Assembly (NCBI RefSeq): GCF_000193205.1
Contig: NC_015278.1
Coordinates: 1-64,000 of the forward strand
Length of the DNA stretch: 64,000 nt
Source: Aerococcus sp. Group 1
GTDB lineage: Bacteria; Bacillota; Bacilli; Lactobacillales; Aerococcaceae
Direction of reading: 5' to 3'
The translations under genes and the position numbers were made by a program. Positions 43,016-51,308 of this stretch are shown here, piece by piece; positions within the stretch are counted from its first letter, which is position 1, and each line of letters opens with the position of its first letter. Below the pieces are notes generated by a model. It saw only the letters and a program-made list of their open reading frames with translations, searched no databases and had not been told where the DNA came from.

Positions 43016-44212
43016 ATGATGAATGCTATCTATGCCTTTACCTTGATTATGCTTGCCATCGCTATTGGTAATATTATCGCTGTGAAAACGAAGAGTATTG
43101 TGTCGATGTTGTTCTCGGTTTCAGTTATCTTCGTCCTGGCCTTTGCTTTAGGACTGCCGCGGACGATTTTTGCTGATTCTAACCTACAAGCACTGGGAAC
43201 CATGTTGATTCCACCGATTTTAGTTCACTTAGGAACGTCGATGAATATTCGTCAATTGTTGGAACAGTGGCGGGTAGTTATTGTAGCGATAGCAGCAATA
43301 TTAGGTATTGTAGCTTTTGTAGTTGGGATTGGCCAGTTCATGGTTGGTCGTCCGGCTGCTTTTACTGCGGCTCCGCCAATTGCCGGTGGAATTATTGCAG
43401 GGATTCAAATGGGACAAACTGCTGCAGATATCGGTTTGAGCGAATTGCAGATCTTAGCCTCACTCTTAGTGGTTGTCCAAGGTTTTGTGGGTTATCCGGT
43501 AGCTTCCTTTGTTTTAAAACGAGAAGGGCAAAGGATTTTAAGCGATTATCGCCAAGGGAAAATAACCTCCTTACAGACTGAAGCAAAGCAGGAGGCAAGC
43601 GAACATATTATTGGCGACATTCACGAGGATTTAAAATCGGATGAATGGTACTTAGCTAAATTAGCCTTAGTGGCTTCTCTGGCTGTCTTTATTTCCCAAG
43701 CCGTAAAAAGCTTAGTTGGTTATAACTTAATGGACCAAAATATTCTTGCCTTAATTTTTGGGGTGTTAGCCCATCAACTGGGCTTCTTAGAAAGCAATCC
43801 CTTAAACAAGGCAAATTCTAATGGTTTAGCCATGGCTTCTTTAACTGTGGTCGTTATTAGTGGCTTAGCGAATGCGACTGCTGATGTCTTGATCAGTTTA
43901 CTGCCCGTGATCTTAATCACCCTAGGGTTAGGGACTATCGGTATTGTGATTTTTGCTAGCCTAGCAGGTAAATGGTTGAAGATGTCTACTTGGCTAGCTA
44001 TGGGAATTGGGATTTCAGCCCTTTTCGGCTTTCCAGGAACTTATATCGTCCCGGTGGAAGTGGCGAATGCGCTATCCGAAAAACATGAGGAACGTCAAAT
44101 CATTTTAGAGCGCATTCAACCACAAATGTTGGTTGCTGGCTTTGTGACCGTATCGATCGCTTCAGTGGTCTTGGCTGGTATACTTTCGCCAATGTTAGCT
44201 GCTATGGGATAA
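43016..44212 (+). CDS. Polytopic membrane protein, probable transporter partnered with the amidohydrolase
   Basis: 398 residues with about ten hydrophobic segments in two halves joined by a charged cytoplasmic loop (about residues 165-220, rich in Glu/Lys/Gln). Notable Gly-rich stretches are APPIAGGIIAGIQMGQTAAD and LFGFPGTYIVPVEVANAL, of the kind seen in secondary carriers. I do not recognise the family with confidence. Context (31 bases after an amidohydrolase gene, terminator after it) suggests it imports that enzyme's substrate. Starts ATG ATG at 43016/43019 follow gggggagt. Confidence 0.65.
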   Translation: MMNAIYAFTLIMLAIAIGNIIAVKTKSIVSMLFSVSVIFVLAFALGLPRTIFADSNLQALGTMLIPPILVHLGTSMNIRQLLEQWRVVIVAIAAILGIVAFVVGIGQFMVGRPAAFTAAPPIAGGIIAGIQMGQTAADIGLSELQILASLLVVVQGFVGYPVASFVLKREGQRILSDYRQGKITSLQTEAKQEASEHIIGDIHEDLKSDEWYLAKLALVASLAVFISQAVKSLVGYNLMDQNILALIFGVLAHQLGFLESNPLNKANSNGLAMASLTVVVISGLANATADVLISLLPVILITLGLGTIGIVIFASLAGKWLKMSTWLAMGIGISALFGFPGTYIVPVEVANALSEKHEERQIILERIQPQMLVAGFVTVSIASVVLAGILSPMLAAMG

Positions 44213-44241
44213 GTGGCTGACCAACAATTTAATACAAGCAA

Positions 44242-44289
44242 AAAAACTGAGCGCTTTCCTGGAAAATAAGGAAAGGAGCTCAGTTTTAA
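44242..44289 (+). terminator. Terminator of the amidohydrolase operon
   Basis: Outer stem AAACTGAGC / GCTCAGTTT and inner stem CTTTCC / GGAAAG, then a T-rich tail. Confidence 0.85.
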
Positions 44290-44429
44290 TTTTCTACTAA
44301 GGCCTTTTAAACTTTTGTCGCAGGTCGATTTGGATGTCCTTTGGGTAAGGGTCTTTATCCTGAACCACAACCATGGTTTTTCAGCAGGCCTATCCCAAAA
44401 ACACCAGGCAGGTTCATTCAAGGAAGCAT

Positions 44430-44978
44430 TTAAATCACTTCAGCATTCAAGCAAGTTTTGAAATGGTTGAGGGCCCATTCATGTCCTTGAGGGTTGAAGC
44501 TGGCCACGCAGTCCTTATGGATAACGATCTTGAAGCCTAAATTATAAGCATCAATGGCGGTATGGAGGACACAGATATCGGTGCAGACTCCCACAATATG
44601 CAACTCTTCAATATGGCGTTCCCGTAATTTGATCAATAAATCGGTTCCCGCAAAGGCTGAATAGCGGGTTTTTGGCATGTAGTAAACCTGGCTATTTTCC
44701 TTGTTGTCGTCATAGACCTGAGCTAATTGCCCATAGAGGTCTTGACCGTGGCTACCCACGATATTATGGGGTGGGAAGAGCTTGGTTTCTGGATGATAGG
44801 GGTCGCCCTTATGGTGGGCATCAATGGCAAAGACGAGGAAGTCTCCGGCTTGGATAAATTCTTCACTGAGGCGACTAATGGCCCCTTCAATGGCTTGGGT
44901 AGGTTCTCCGCAAGTGAGACTACCATCACTCGCCACAAAATCATTGGTATAGTCGACGTTAATTAAGGCTCTCTTCAT
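44430..44978 (-). CDS. pncA: Nicotinamidase (isochorismatase-like cysteine hydrolase)
   Basis: Converts nicotinamide to nicotinate for NAD salvage. The 182 residues match Firmicutes PncA along their length: the catalytic Asp in LINVDYTNDFVA, the Lys in YYMPKTRYSAFAGTDL, and the nucleophile Cys in VGVCTDICVLHTAIDAY. Zinc ligands are expected from HHKGDPYHPET. It is a single reverse-strand gene with ribosome site tggagga. Confidence 0.92.
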   Translation of the reverse strand: MKRALINVDYTNDFVASDGSLTCGEPTQAIEGAISRLSEEFIQAGDFLVFAIDAHHKGDPYHPETKLFPPHNIVGSHGQDLYGQLAQVYDDNKENSQVYYMPKTRYSAFAGTDLLIKLRERHIEELHIVGVCTDICVLHTAIDAYNLGFKIVIHKDCVASFNPQGHEWALNHFKTCLNAEVI

Positions 44979-45167
44979 TGTAATCCTCCATAAAAGGTAC
45001 TTTTTGTAAATGCTTTTCCTTATTATAAAGCATGCCTTTGTATTGTGAGGCTAGCAAGTCATTTTTGTAACCAGAAAGTAATAGATTGGGACAGTTTTCG
45101 CCCGAAAAGAAGAATAATTGCCTTTTAAGTAATCATCGCTTATGCTTTTTTAAGGGAGAGTGATAAG

Positions 45168-46112
45168 ATGTCCTGGTTGCTAGCCATTATGGTGGTGGTC
45201 TTACTATTATTAACCGCCTTTGTCCTACCGAAAAACCGGTCCAAGAAAAAACGATCAAAAAAAGAACAAAAAATTATTTCTGGTCTTTTCCTTATTGCTG
45301 TAGTAGCTTTGGCCCTTTATGTGGAGCCTCAAGTCACTAATGATCCAGGAGAGGATCCCAGCCAATCCCAGTCTTCTTCAAGTCAGAAAGAAGAAAATGC
45401 GTCTCAAAAAGAGACCCCCTTTCCTAAAGAAAATCAAGCCAGTCCGCCAGTCAGACCTAGTGATGAAGAGGTCCAAAGCCTACGCAAAGAAATCCATCAA
45501 AGCATTCCCCAGGTGCCAGAGGGACAGACTTTTCTGGTGGTCAATAATAATGTCCCCCTCTTTACCAGCAGTGAATTGGAGTTGACAACTGCCTATGCTA
45601 ACTACGGGGACTTAGATTTCTTGCAGCGGGTGACTGGGGCTGAAGGTCTCTTGGGGATGGAACTCATGCCCGATGATGCCCGCGAGCCCCTGACCAGTGT
45701 GACGCCTACCGGTTGGCGGCAAAAGTCCTACGTCAATGTTCCTGGTGGCTGGCTCTATAACCGCTGCCATTTGATCGGCTACCAGTTAACCGGTGAGAAC
45801 GCCAATGCTAAGAATTTGATGACAGGAACGCGTTGGTTTAATACTGAAGGCATGCTACCGATTGAAAACTATGTGGCGGCCTATATTGAAGAGACCAACC
45901 ACCATGTCAGATACCGGGTGACGCCAGTCTTTAACCAGTTTAACCAATTAGCTTCTGGGGTTTATATGGAAGGCTACTCCATTGAAGACCAGGGGCAAGT
46001 CCACTTCCATATCTTTGTCCCTAACCGCCAACCCGGAATTACTATTGATTACCTGACCGGTGAGAGCCAAGGCCCCGCTGGACCGCAAACAAGTGGAGAC
46101 TTAAGCTACTAA
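45168..46112 (+). CDS. DNA/RNA non-specific endonuclease with N-terminal membrane anchor
   Basis: Two hydrophobic segments at the N-terminus (MSWLLAIMVVVLLLLTAFVL; ISGLFLIAVVALALYV) separated by a Lys/Arg loop are followed by a Ser/Gln/Glu-rich linker (about 65-105). Then comes a nuclease domain like PF13930 endonucleases: YNRCHLIGYQLTGENANAKNLMTGTRWFN, with the catalytic His and the metal Asn. It is probably displayed outside the cell for nutrient DNA breakdown or DNA uptake. The length of 314 residues is typical of DNA-entry-type nucleases of Lactobacillales. Confidence 0.88.
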   Translation: MSWLLAIMVVVLLLLTAFVLPKNRSKKKRSKKEQKIISGLFLIAVVALALYVEPQVTNDPGEDPSQSQSSSSQKEENASQKETPFPKENQASPPVRPSDEEVQSLRKEIHQSIPQVPEGQTFLVVNNNVPLFTSSELELTTAYANYGDLDFLQRVTGAEGLLGMELMPDDAREPLTSVTPTGWRQKSYVNVPGGWLYNRCHLIGYQLTGENANAKNLMTGTRWFNTEGMLPIENYVAAYIEETNHHVRYRVTPVFNQFNQLASGVYMEGYSIEDQGQVHFHIFVPNRQPGITIDYLTGESQGPAGPQTSGDLSY

Positions 46113-46138
46113 GTGAATCGCTTTACTTCTATAAGCAC

Positions 46139-46834
46139 CTAGGCCTGGCTATGGTTAGTGTAGGCTTGAAGGAAGAGGATGCCGATGCCTAGAGCTGTGA
46201 GTGTCATGGGAATGAAAATGGTCCAGATGCCTAGCCAATTTTGTCCCAGACTGATGGCTAAGACGCCAGTAAAGTAGGAGAGAATAATAGCGATAAAATA
46301 AAAAATATTATTTTTGGCGCTAGCTTTGACGGTGGCGTTGGGATAGAGAAAGTAGTCAAAGAGGTTTTCGGTGAGCCGTTTAAAGTTACCCGACATCATG
46401 GTCGGGGTGTAGTTAGTCCCTTCCAGCGAGCGGAATTCCTCAAATTGGGCTGCAGTTGAAATAGTCAAGAAAGCCGTGGCGAGCAGGTGGTGGCCAGTTT
46501 GACTAATCCAAGCCACGACAGCCATGGCTAAAAAGGAAATCATCAAGACCAGGGCATTGCGTCTGATCTCGTGAGAGGGATCATAATAATGAAAATGAAG
46601 GATGCGGGTCAGGACCGTGCCGATCATGAAGAAAATAATCGAGACGAAATAGGGCGGTAAGTCAGCAAAATGCCCCTGTCCCAAGTTGACCGCCATGCGG
46701 ATGAGGTTACCGCTTTGAAAACCAGCAAAAACCCCCTTATGGTTTAGATAAGAATAAGCTGTTTGTCCCCCGCTAGACATGGTCAGTAAACAGGAAAAGA
46801 ACAGCTTTTCAGCCAGTTTTTGTGTTTTTTTCAT
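46139..46834 (-). CDS. YoaK/DUF1275 family membrane protein
   Basis: About 231 residues with six membrane segments. Typical family motifs: FLTMSSGGQTAYSYLNHKGVFAGFQSGNLIRMAV near the N-terminus and NYTPTMMSGNFKRLTENLFDYF in the centre. Function unknown. The start at 46834 is preceded by aaaggatg; the frame extends upstream to 46867. It converges with the nuclease gene. Confidence 0.85.
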   Translation of the reverse strand: MKKTQKLAEKLFFSCLLTMSSGGQTAYSYLNHKGVFAGFQSGNLIRMAVNLGQGHFADLPPYFVSIIFFMIGTVLTRILHFHYYDPSHEIRRNALVLMISFLAMAVVAWISQTGHHLLATAFLTISTAAQFEEFRSLEGTNYTPTMMSGNFKRLTENLFDYFLYPNATVKASAKNNIFYFIAIILSYFTGVLAISLGQNWLGIWTIFIPMTLTALGIGILFLQAYTNHSQA

Positions 46835-47002
46835 GGGATCGCATCCTTTCGTTTCGTTGTTTTCCACTTAGCATTATAAGCTTTAGGACTAAAATAATGC
46901 AATAAATGCTGAATTTTCCTTAAGATCCGCTTTGAAAATTCACTTTTAGGGGGAACTGTGCCATAATAGAAGCTAAGAATTTTGCCATAAGGAGTCTAAT
47001 GT

Positions 47003-47716
47003 ATGCAAGAATTTGCGGTGATTATTCCAGCCTATAAACCCAATCAAGACCTGGTTACTTATGTTGACCAATTGCTCCAAGCCGGGGTTCCTCAAGTGGT
47101 AGTCGTCAATGATGGGAGCCCAGAAGACTGCCAACCTGTCTTCGACCAACTTGCTGAGCGTGACCGGGTCGACCTTTTGGTCCATCTCGTTAATCGTGGC
47201 AAGGGGACTGCCTTAAAGACCGCCTTCGACTATGAATTGAAACATGGTCAAGACTACAAGGGCTTTGTTACGGCCGATGCAGACGGACAACACACTGTAA
47301 AAGATGTCTTAAATATTGGGAAAATTTTGGTCGACCATCCTGATGTCTCCTTTGTTTTAGGTAAGCGGGATTTTGACCAAGACCAGGTCCCCTTTTTGAG
47401 TCGTTTGGGCAATAAAACCACTACCCGCCTTTTCGACTGGCTCTTTGGCTATTGGATTACCGATACCCAAACCGGCTTGCGGGGGATCAATGCCAAGGAA
47501 CTGCTTTGGTTGATGGACTTACCAGGGTCTAAGTTTGAATATGAAATGAATATGTTGATCGTGATGGCTAAGCGGGAACTTCCTTATTTAGAAGAGACCA
47601 TTGAGACGGTTTATGAAGACGACCGGACCACCCACTACCATCCTTTTCGGGATAGCTGGCGGATTGCCAAGGTCCTGATTGATGGCAAGCGGTCGGGTGA
47701 GGATGAATTGATTTAG
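47003..47716 (+). CDS. Family 2 glycosyltransferase, dolichyl-phosphate mannose synthase-like
   Basis: GT-A fold enzyme of 237 residues: FAVIIPAYKPNQDLVTYVDQ, donor-binding VVNDGSPEDCQPVF, metal motif VTADADGQHT and TDTQTGLRGINA. It lacks C-terminal membrane segments, so it is a soluble or peripheral transferase, perhaps moving a sugar onto a lipid carrier. Ribosome site aaggagtc. It stands alone; no polysaccharide cluster surrounds it. Confidence 0.88.
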   Translation: MQEFAVIIPAYKPNQDLVTYVDQLLQAGVPQVVVVNDGSPEDCQPVFDQLAERDRVDLLVHLVNRGKGTALKTAFDYELKHGQDYKGFVTADADGQHTVKDVLNIGKILVDHPDVSFVLGKRDFDQDQVPFLSRLGNKTTTRLFDWLFGYWITDTQTGLRGINAKELLWLMDLPGSKFEYEMNMLIVMAKRELPYLEETIETVYEDDRTTHYHPFRDSWRIAKVLIDGKRSGEDELI

Positions 47717-47728
47717 TTAGCTTATCCT

Positions 47729-47757
47729 TTTACAAATCTGGGGAGTCTGGCTATAAT
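47729..47757 (+). promoter_or_regulatory. Strong promoter in the 47.7-48.3 kb spacer
   Basis: TTTACA (47729-47734), 17-base spacer, perfect TATAAT (47752-47757). It fires into a small open frame and a terminator. Confidence 0.75.
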
Positions 47758-47806
47758 GAAATTACAGTAACTCTCCACAGTAGAAGCCGATGAAGAGGTG
47801 ACGGTC

Positions 47807-47914
47807 ATGGTGACTTTTAAGCATAAGACGTTCACATGTGTGCTTGGATTTCGAGGAGAGCTATTGCCTTTTTTAACACCAGTGAATAAAGAGATTTTAA
47901 CGAGCTTCTTGTAA
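47807..47914 (+). CDS. Possible 35-residue small protein
   Basis: Frame starts MVTFKHKTFTCVLGFRGELL and ends EILTSFL. A promoter lies 50 bases upstream, gaggtga is a possible ribosome site, and a terminator starts inside the last codons. The transcript also folds: cagtaactctcc near its 5' end can pair with ggagagctattg in the frame (11 of 12 pairs), so the region may instead be a structured RNA. No family is recognised. Confidence 0.4.
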   Translation: MVTFKHKTFTCVLGFRGELLPFLTPVNKEILTSFL

Positions 47915-47930
47915 TTGAGCTCGTTTTTTC
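47899..47930 (+). terminator. Terminator of the small transcript
   Basis: Stem AACGAGC / GCTCGTT followed by T6. It ends a transcript of roughly 165 bases from the 47729 promoter. Confidence 0.85.
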
Positions 47931-48146
47931 TTTGTTCGAGGAAGGGAGTGAAGGATTTGGAATTAAGCCCAATCATTTCTCAACAGAAAGGTTAAGGTGA
48001 TCCAAATGCCAATTAAGGCCGTATCTCGCTACTAGGCGTTACATAGTATTATGAAAATTATTAAAAATACCTTGTTACAGTTAGAAAATTCTTCCCTAAG
48101 ATTAGAAAAAGTGTTTTAATAAAGAAGCTTAATATCAGTATGATTA

Positions 48147-48182
48147 CAGGGGTTGTGGCTACGGTCATGACCTCTTTTTTCT
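48147..48182 (+). terminator. Terminator-like hairpin before thrE
   Basis: Stem AGGGGT.GTG / CAT.ACCTCT with T6. No gene is seen in 47931-48147, so it either ends readthrough or an unidentified short RNA. Confidence 0.6.
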
Positions 48183-48300
48183 TTTGACTTGTTTAATTTG
48201 AGGCAGATGTGCAAGGGGAGGAGATTTCGGGGGCTAATTTCTCCTATCTTTTCCTAGATATGTTACAATCGATGGGAAAAGTTAGAAAAGGGGTGCTCAA

Positions 48301-49107
48301 TTGCAAGAAAGAACCACTAAGCAAACACCAACCATGCAAAAGAAGATTCTAGAAACTGCTCTCTTAGCCGGACAGATCATGTGCGAGAGTAATGCAGAGT
48401 CTTACCGGGTGGAGGATACCATGAACCGGATTTTGACCTATTCCAAGGCTTCCTATGCCGTTGCGGTCTCATTCTCTACCAGTATTTATGCCATTCTAGA
48501 TGACCCTAATTATGCCAGCGGGGGCTTTGCTGGGATCAAGCGGATTACTTCCCGGTCCAATAATCTCAATAAGATCTCCAAGGTGAATACCGTTTCCCGG
48601 GCCTTGCTTGGTGGCAAGATCAGCATGGATGAAGCCTACCAAGAGCTCACCATCATCCGCCAAGCCTCCAATCAATATTCAACCTGGGTATCTTCCTTGG
48701 GAATTATTGGCTTAGCTTTAAGCTTTTCGATTTTATTTGAAGGTGGGCTGGTAGAATTTATTGCTTCCGGAATAAATGGATTGATCCTCTCCTTGATGAC
48801 CATCCTAACTGATAAGTATTACATCAACCACGCCCTCTCCAATGTGATCCAGTCCTTGGTAGTCACTTTGGCGGCTTATTTAATGCTCTTCTATCTCTTT
48901 CCAGAAATGAATGTGGCCACCGTTATTGTGGCTACCCTTATGCCCATGGTGCCGGGGACGGCGATTACGAACTCCTTGCGGGATATTTTCCGGGAAGACT
49001 ATATTGCGGGGTCGGCTCGGGCCATGGAGGCCTTCTTTGAAGCCTTGATGATTGCTATTGGCTCCGTGGTCGGCTTAGCGATTTTAGGGGGGTTATCACA
49101 TGTCTAA
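48301..49107 (+). CDS. Threonine/serine exporter, large part (ThrE N-terminal domain)
   Basis: DUF1212/ThrE-type protein of 268 residues. The N-terminal cytoplasmic part has the conserved ESNAESYRVEDTMNRI and a five-segment membrane half ends in LMPMVPGTAITNSLRDIF. In many Firmicutes the exporter is split into two genes as here. The TTG start at 48301 has aaaggggtg upstream; the first ATG is at 48334. It overlaps the next gene by 8 bases. Confidence 0.88.
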   Translation: MQERTTKQTPTMQKKILETALLAGQIMCESNAESYRVEDTMNRILTYSKASYAVAVSFSTSIYAILDDPNYASGGFAGIKRITSRSNNLNKISKVNTVSRALLGGKISMDEAYQELTIIRQASNQYSTWVSSLGIIGLALSFSILFEGGLVEFIASGINGLILSLMTILTDKYYINHALSNVIQSLVVTLAAYLMLFYLFPEMNVATVIVATLMPMVPGTAITNSLRDIFREDYIAGSARAMEAFFEALMIAIGSVVGLAILGGLSHV

Positions 49108-49576
49108 TTATCTTATCCAACTGATTGCTGCTTACTTTGTCGGTATTTCTTGCTCCATTTCTGTCGAAGAACCCCGTAAGATGATTTTAAAAACCTCAAT
49201 TATTGATACCGCTGGCTGGGCCTTGTATTTATTGTGCCTGGACTTCTTCAATGTAGGAACGGTTTTAGCTACCTATATTGCCGGTCTTTTGATTGCTGGG
49301 ATGTCTCACTGGTTTGCCCGGCTCTTCCATGAACCGGTGACGGTCTTCTTTATCCCGGGTTTCTTTACCTTGGTGCCTGGGGGTGGCATGTACCGGACCG
49401 CCTTCTTCCTCTTCCAAGGGGATATGTCTCGGGGGCTGTCGGAATTATCGACCACTCTCTTTATTGCCCTAGCCATTGCCTTAGCGGTTTTTACTACTGA
49501 TACCTTGGTATCTATCATCTTTAACCAACACCTACCTAAATTTATTCGCCGTAACCGCCGGATGAAATTTAAGTAG
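49100..49576 (+). CDS. Threonine/serine exporter, small part (ThrE C-terminal, DUF3815-like)
   Basis: 158 residues, four membrane segments, with FIPGFFTLVPGGGMYRTAFFLFQGD, the match of the large part's MVPGTAI motif. Overlap with the preceding gene indicates they are made together and form one exporter for threonine/serine. Confidence 0.88.
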   Translation: MSNYLIQLIAAYFVGISCSISVEEPRKMILKTSIIDTAGWALYLLCLDFFNVGTVLATYIAGLLIAGMSHWFARLFHEPVTVFFIPGFFTLVPGGGMYRTAFFLFQGDMSRGLSELSTTLFIALAIALAVFTTDTLVSIIFNQHLPKFIRRNRRMKFK

Positions 49577-49587
49577 CGATTCACATA

Positions 49588-49620
49588 AAAAAGGCCGGCT
49601 CGAGACCTCTTCAGGGTCTT
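49588..49620 (+). terminator. Left arm of the thrE terminator, split by an IS3 element
   Basis: AAAAAAGGCCGGCT (left) matches AGCTGACCTTTTT found after the IS at about 51278-51290. Between the left arm and the IS lies its own inner hairpin AGACC ctcttca GGGTCT. The simplest reading is that an IS entered the loop of one nested terminator. Confidence 0.65.
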
Positions 49621-49672
49621 GTAGTGACCCCCAAAAGTTGGACTAAGAATTCAACTTTTGGGGGTTATTTTT

Positions 49673-50209
49673 ATGTCTAAATATTCATTAGAATTTAAAC
49701 TGAATTTAGTAGGAGACTATATTGCGAAAAAAGGAAGTTATCGAACCTTAGCTAATAAAGCAGGAATAGATCCTTCTATTTTACGAAGGTGGGTTAATAA
49801 CTATTATGAATTTGGTGTAGATGGTTTAAAGAAAAGGCGGACTCAACAGGTTTATACTGTTGAATTCAAATTAAATGCGATAGAATTGTATGAAAGTACG
49901 GAAATGAGTTATCGCGAATTGGCCAATTCATTAAACATGAATAATCCAAGTCTAATCGCTAATTGGCGAAGAGCTTATCATGAAAGAGGACTTGATGGCC
50001 TTTCCGCGAGGAAAGGAAGGCCACCTAAAGTGTCTAAAAAGAAATCACAAATCAATCAAATAAAGGATAGCAGCGAAACCAATCAGTTAAGTGAAGCAAA
50101 AATAAAGGAACTTGAACAACGGATTACGGATTTAGAAATTGAGAACAAATTTTTAAAAGGATTGAGGAGACGTGTGGCTCAAAGAGTCAAGCGAGAAAAG
50201 AAGAAATAG
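49673..50209 (+). CDS. IS3 transposase OrfA (helix-turn-helix)
   Basis: 178-residue DNA-binding part with two helix-turn-helix modules (YIAKKGSYRTLANKAGIDPSILRRWVN and SYRELANSLNMNNPSLIANWRRAY) and a C-terminal coiled coil (EAKIKELEQRITDLEIENKFLKGL). The ATG at 49673 has tgggggtt upstream. Its end AGAAAAGAAGAAATAG overlaps orfB in the -1 frame, where ribosomal frameshifting can make the OrfAB fusion. Confidence 0.92.
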   Translation: MSKYSLEFKLNLVGDYIAKKGSYRTLANKAGIDPSILRRWVNNYYEFGVDGLKKRRTQQVYTVEFKLNAIELYESTEMSYRELANSLNMNNPSLIANWRRAYHERGLDGLSARKGRPPKVSKKKSQINQIKDSSETNQLSEAKIKELEQRITDLEIENKFLKGLRRRVAQRVKREKKK

Positions 50210-51099
50210 TGACCGAAATCACACGTCTCCATGATGAAAAATATGCTTTAAAAGATATTCTTAGCGTTTTAAAGTTTCCTAAATCGACCTACTTTTATTG
50301 GAAAAATAAAGATGAGGAAATTGATAAGGATGCCGATTTAAAAGAGGAAATGAAAGACATCAGAGAAACCCATAAGGATTATGGTTATCGAAGAATGCGA
50401 GCTGAACTGCTTTCCCGTGGTTATAAGGTCAGTAAAAACAAAGTTCAACGCCTAATGAAAATTATGGGGATACAGGTCACTAGCTATACTAGAAAGACAA
50501 GAAAATATAATTCCTACAAAGGAACGATTGGAGAGATAGCGCCAAATCGTATCAACCGGCGGTTTGATTCGACCATTCCTTATCAAAAAATAACAACAGA
50601 CACAACAGAATTTAAATACTACTATGCCGATGATTCTGGGAATTATCAAACTGGAAAACTCTATTTAGATCCTTACATGGATCTATTTAATCGAGAAATT
50701 ATTTCTTTTAAGATAACACATCAGCCTAATGGACAAAGCATGTTGGAGGGGCTACAAGCTGCCATTGAAGCAAGTAAATTATGTCCATACAGAAGAACCT
50801 TTCATTCTGATCAGGGCTGGGCCTATCAAATGAAAAGTTACACCCGGCTCTTGAAGGATCACCGAATTTTTCAAAGTATGTCTCGTAAAGGAAATTGCTT
50901 AGATAATTCGCCAATGGAGAATTTCTTTAGTCTACTAAAACAAGAAGTCTACTATGGTCGGACTTATCATTCCTTTGAAGAATTAGCACAAGCGATTGAA
51001 GATTTTATAATCTATTACAATGGTGAAAGAATCAAAGAAAAATTAGATTTTAGGAGTCCTATAGAATTTCGTCTTCATCACGCTTCTTTCGCCGCTTAA
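50209..51099 (+). CDS. IS3 transposase OrfB (DDE catalytic)
   Basis: 296-residue rve integrase-core protein with catalytic residues in ITTDTTEFKY (Asp), TFHSDQGWAYQ (Asp) and CLDNSPMENFFSLLKQE (Glu, 35-residue spacing). The N-terminal HTH_21 region shows HKDYGYRRMRAELL. It begins with GTG overlapping the orfA stop or, more likely, is made by -1 frameshifting from orfA. Confidence 0.93.
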   Translation: MTEITRLHDEKYALKDILSVLKFPKSTYFYWKNKDEEIDKDADLKEEMKDIRETHKDYGYRRMRAELLSRGYKVSKNKVQRLMKIMGIQVTSYTRKTRKYNSYKGTIGEIAPNRINRRFDSTIPYQKITTDTTEFKYYYADDSGNYQTGKLYLDPYMDLFNREIISFKITHQPNGQSMLEGLQAAIEASKLCPYRRTFHSDQGWAYQMKSYTRLLKDHRIFQSMSRKGNCLDNSPMENFFSLLKQEVYYGRTYHSFEELAQAIEDFIIYYNGERIKEKLDFRSPIEFRLHHASFAA

Positions 51100-51249
51100 T
51101 GATTACACATAAACTTTAAACTTATCAAGAGCCGCTACGCTCTTCCTCTTGACAAGTTTAAATTTCTGAGTAAATGTGTCGGCAAGAAATAAGCAAGAAC
51201 TGTAAGCAACAAAAAAGAGCTGGCCAAAGGCCAACTCACTATATATAAA
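51100..51249 (+). other. Non-coding right end of the IS3 element
   Basis: Contains the nested hairpin taaacttatcaagag / ctcttgacaagttta (about 51114-51160) and a second, agagctggccaaaggccaactc. They probably block transcription out of the IS. Confidence 0.5.
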
Positions 51250-51308
51250 GTCCAACTTATTGGGGTCACCATATCTTAGCTGACCTTTTTATTATGGATT
51301 GATTTTGG

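Larger units (their letters stand above)
49625..51268 (+). mobile_element. IS3-family insertion sequence (IS150 group)
   Basis: About 1.64 kb with imperfect terminal inverted repeats TGACCCCCAAAAGTTGGAC (49625-49643) and TGACCCCAATAAGTTGGAC (reverse complement of 51250-51268), 17 of 19 matching. The ends may extend by one to three bases outward. It carries orfA and orfB in overlapping frames, both intact, so it is probably recent or active. No target duplication is clear: flanks read tag and cca. Confidence 0.88.

Noticed and set aside
44296..44421. Short reverse-strand frames between pncA and the amidohydrolase operon (including one starting MVVVQDKDPYPKDIQ)
   Set aside because: Protein-like in texture and possibly a gene remnant, but 25 codons with no clear ribosome site or family is too little to call.
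47764..47890. Known riboswitch (lysine, THF, Mn or c-di-AMP class) in the 47.8 kb leader
   Set aside because: None of the conserved core sequences I remember for these classes is present, and the next gene is beyond a strong terminator.
48143..48190. Hydrophobic 15-codon frame (MITGVVATVMTSFFF) as a type I toxin
   Set aside because: No ribosome site, and the frame lies inside a terminator stem; it does not resemble Fst/Ldr sequences.
49622..51271. Three-base target duplication for the IS3 element
   Set aside because: Flanking triplets (tag and cca) do not match at the ends I can define, so no duplication is claimed.
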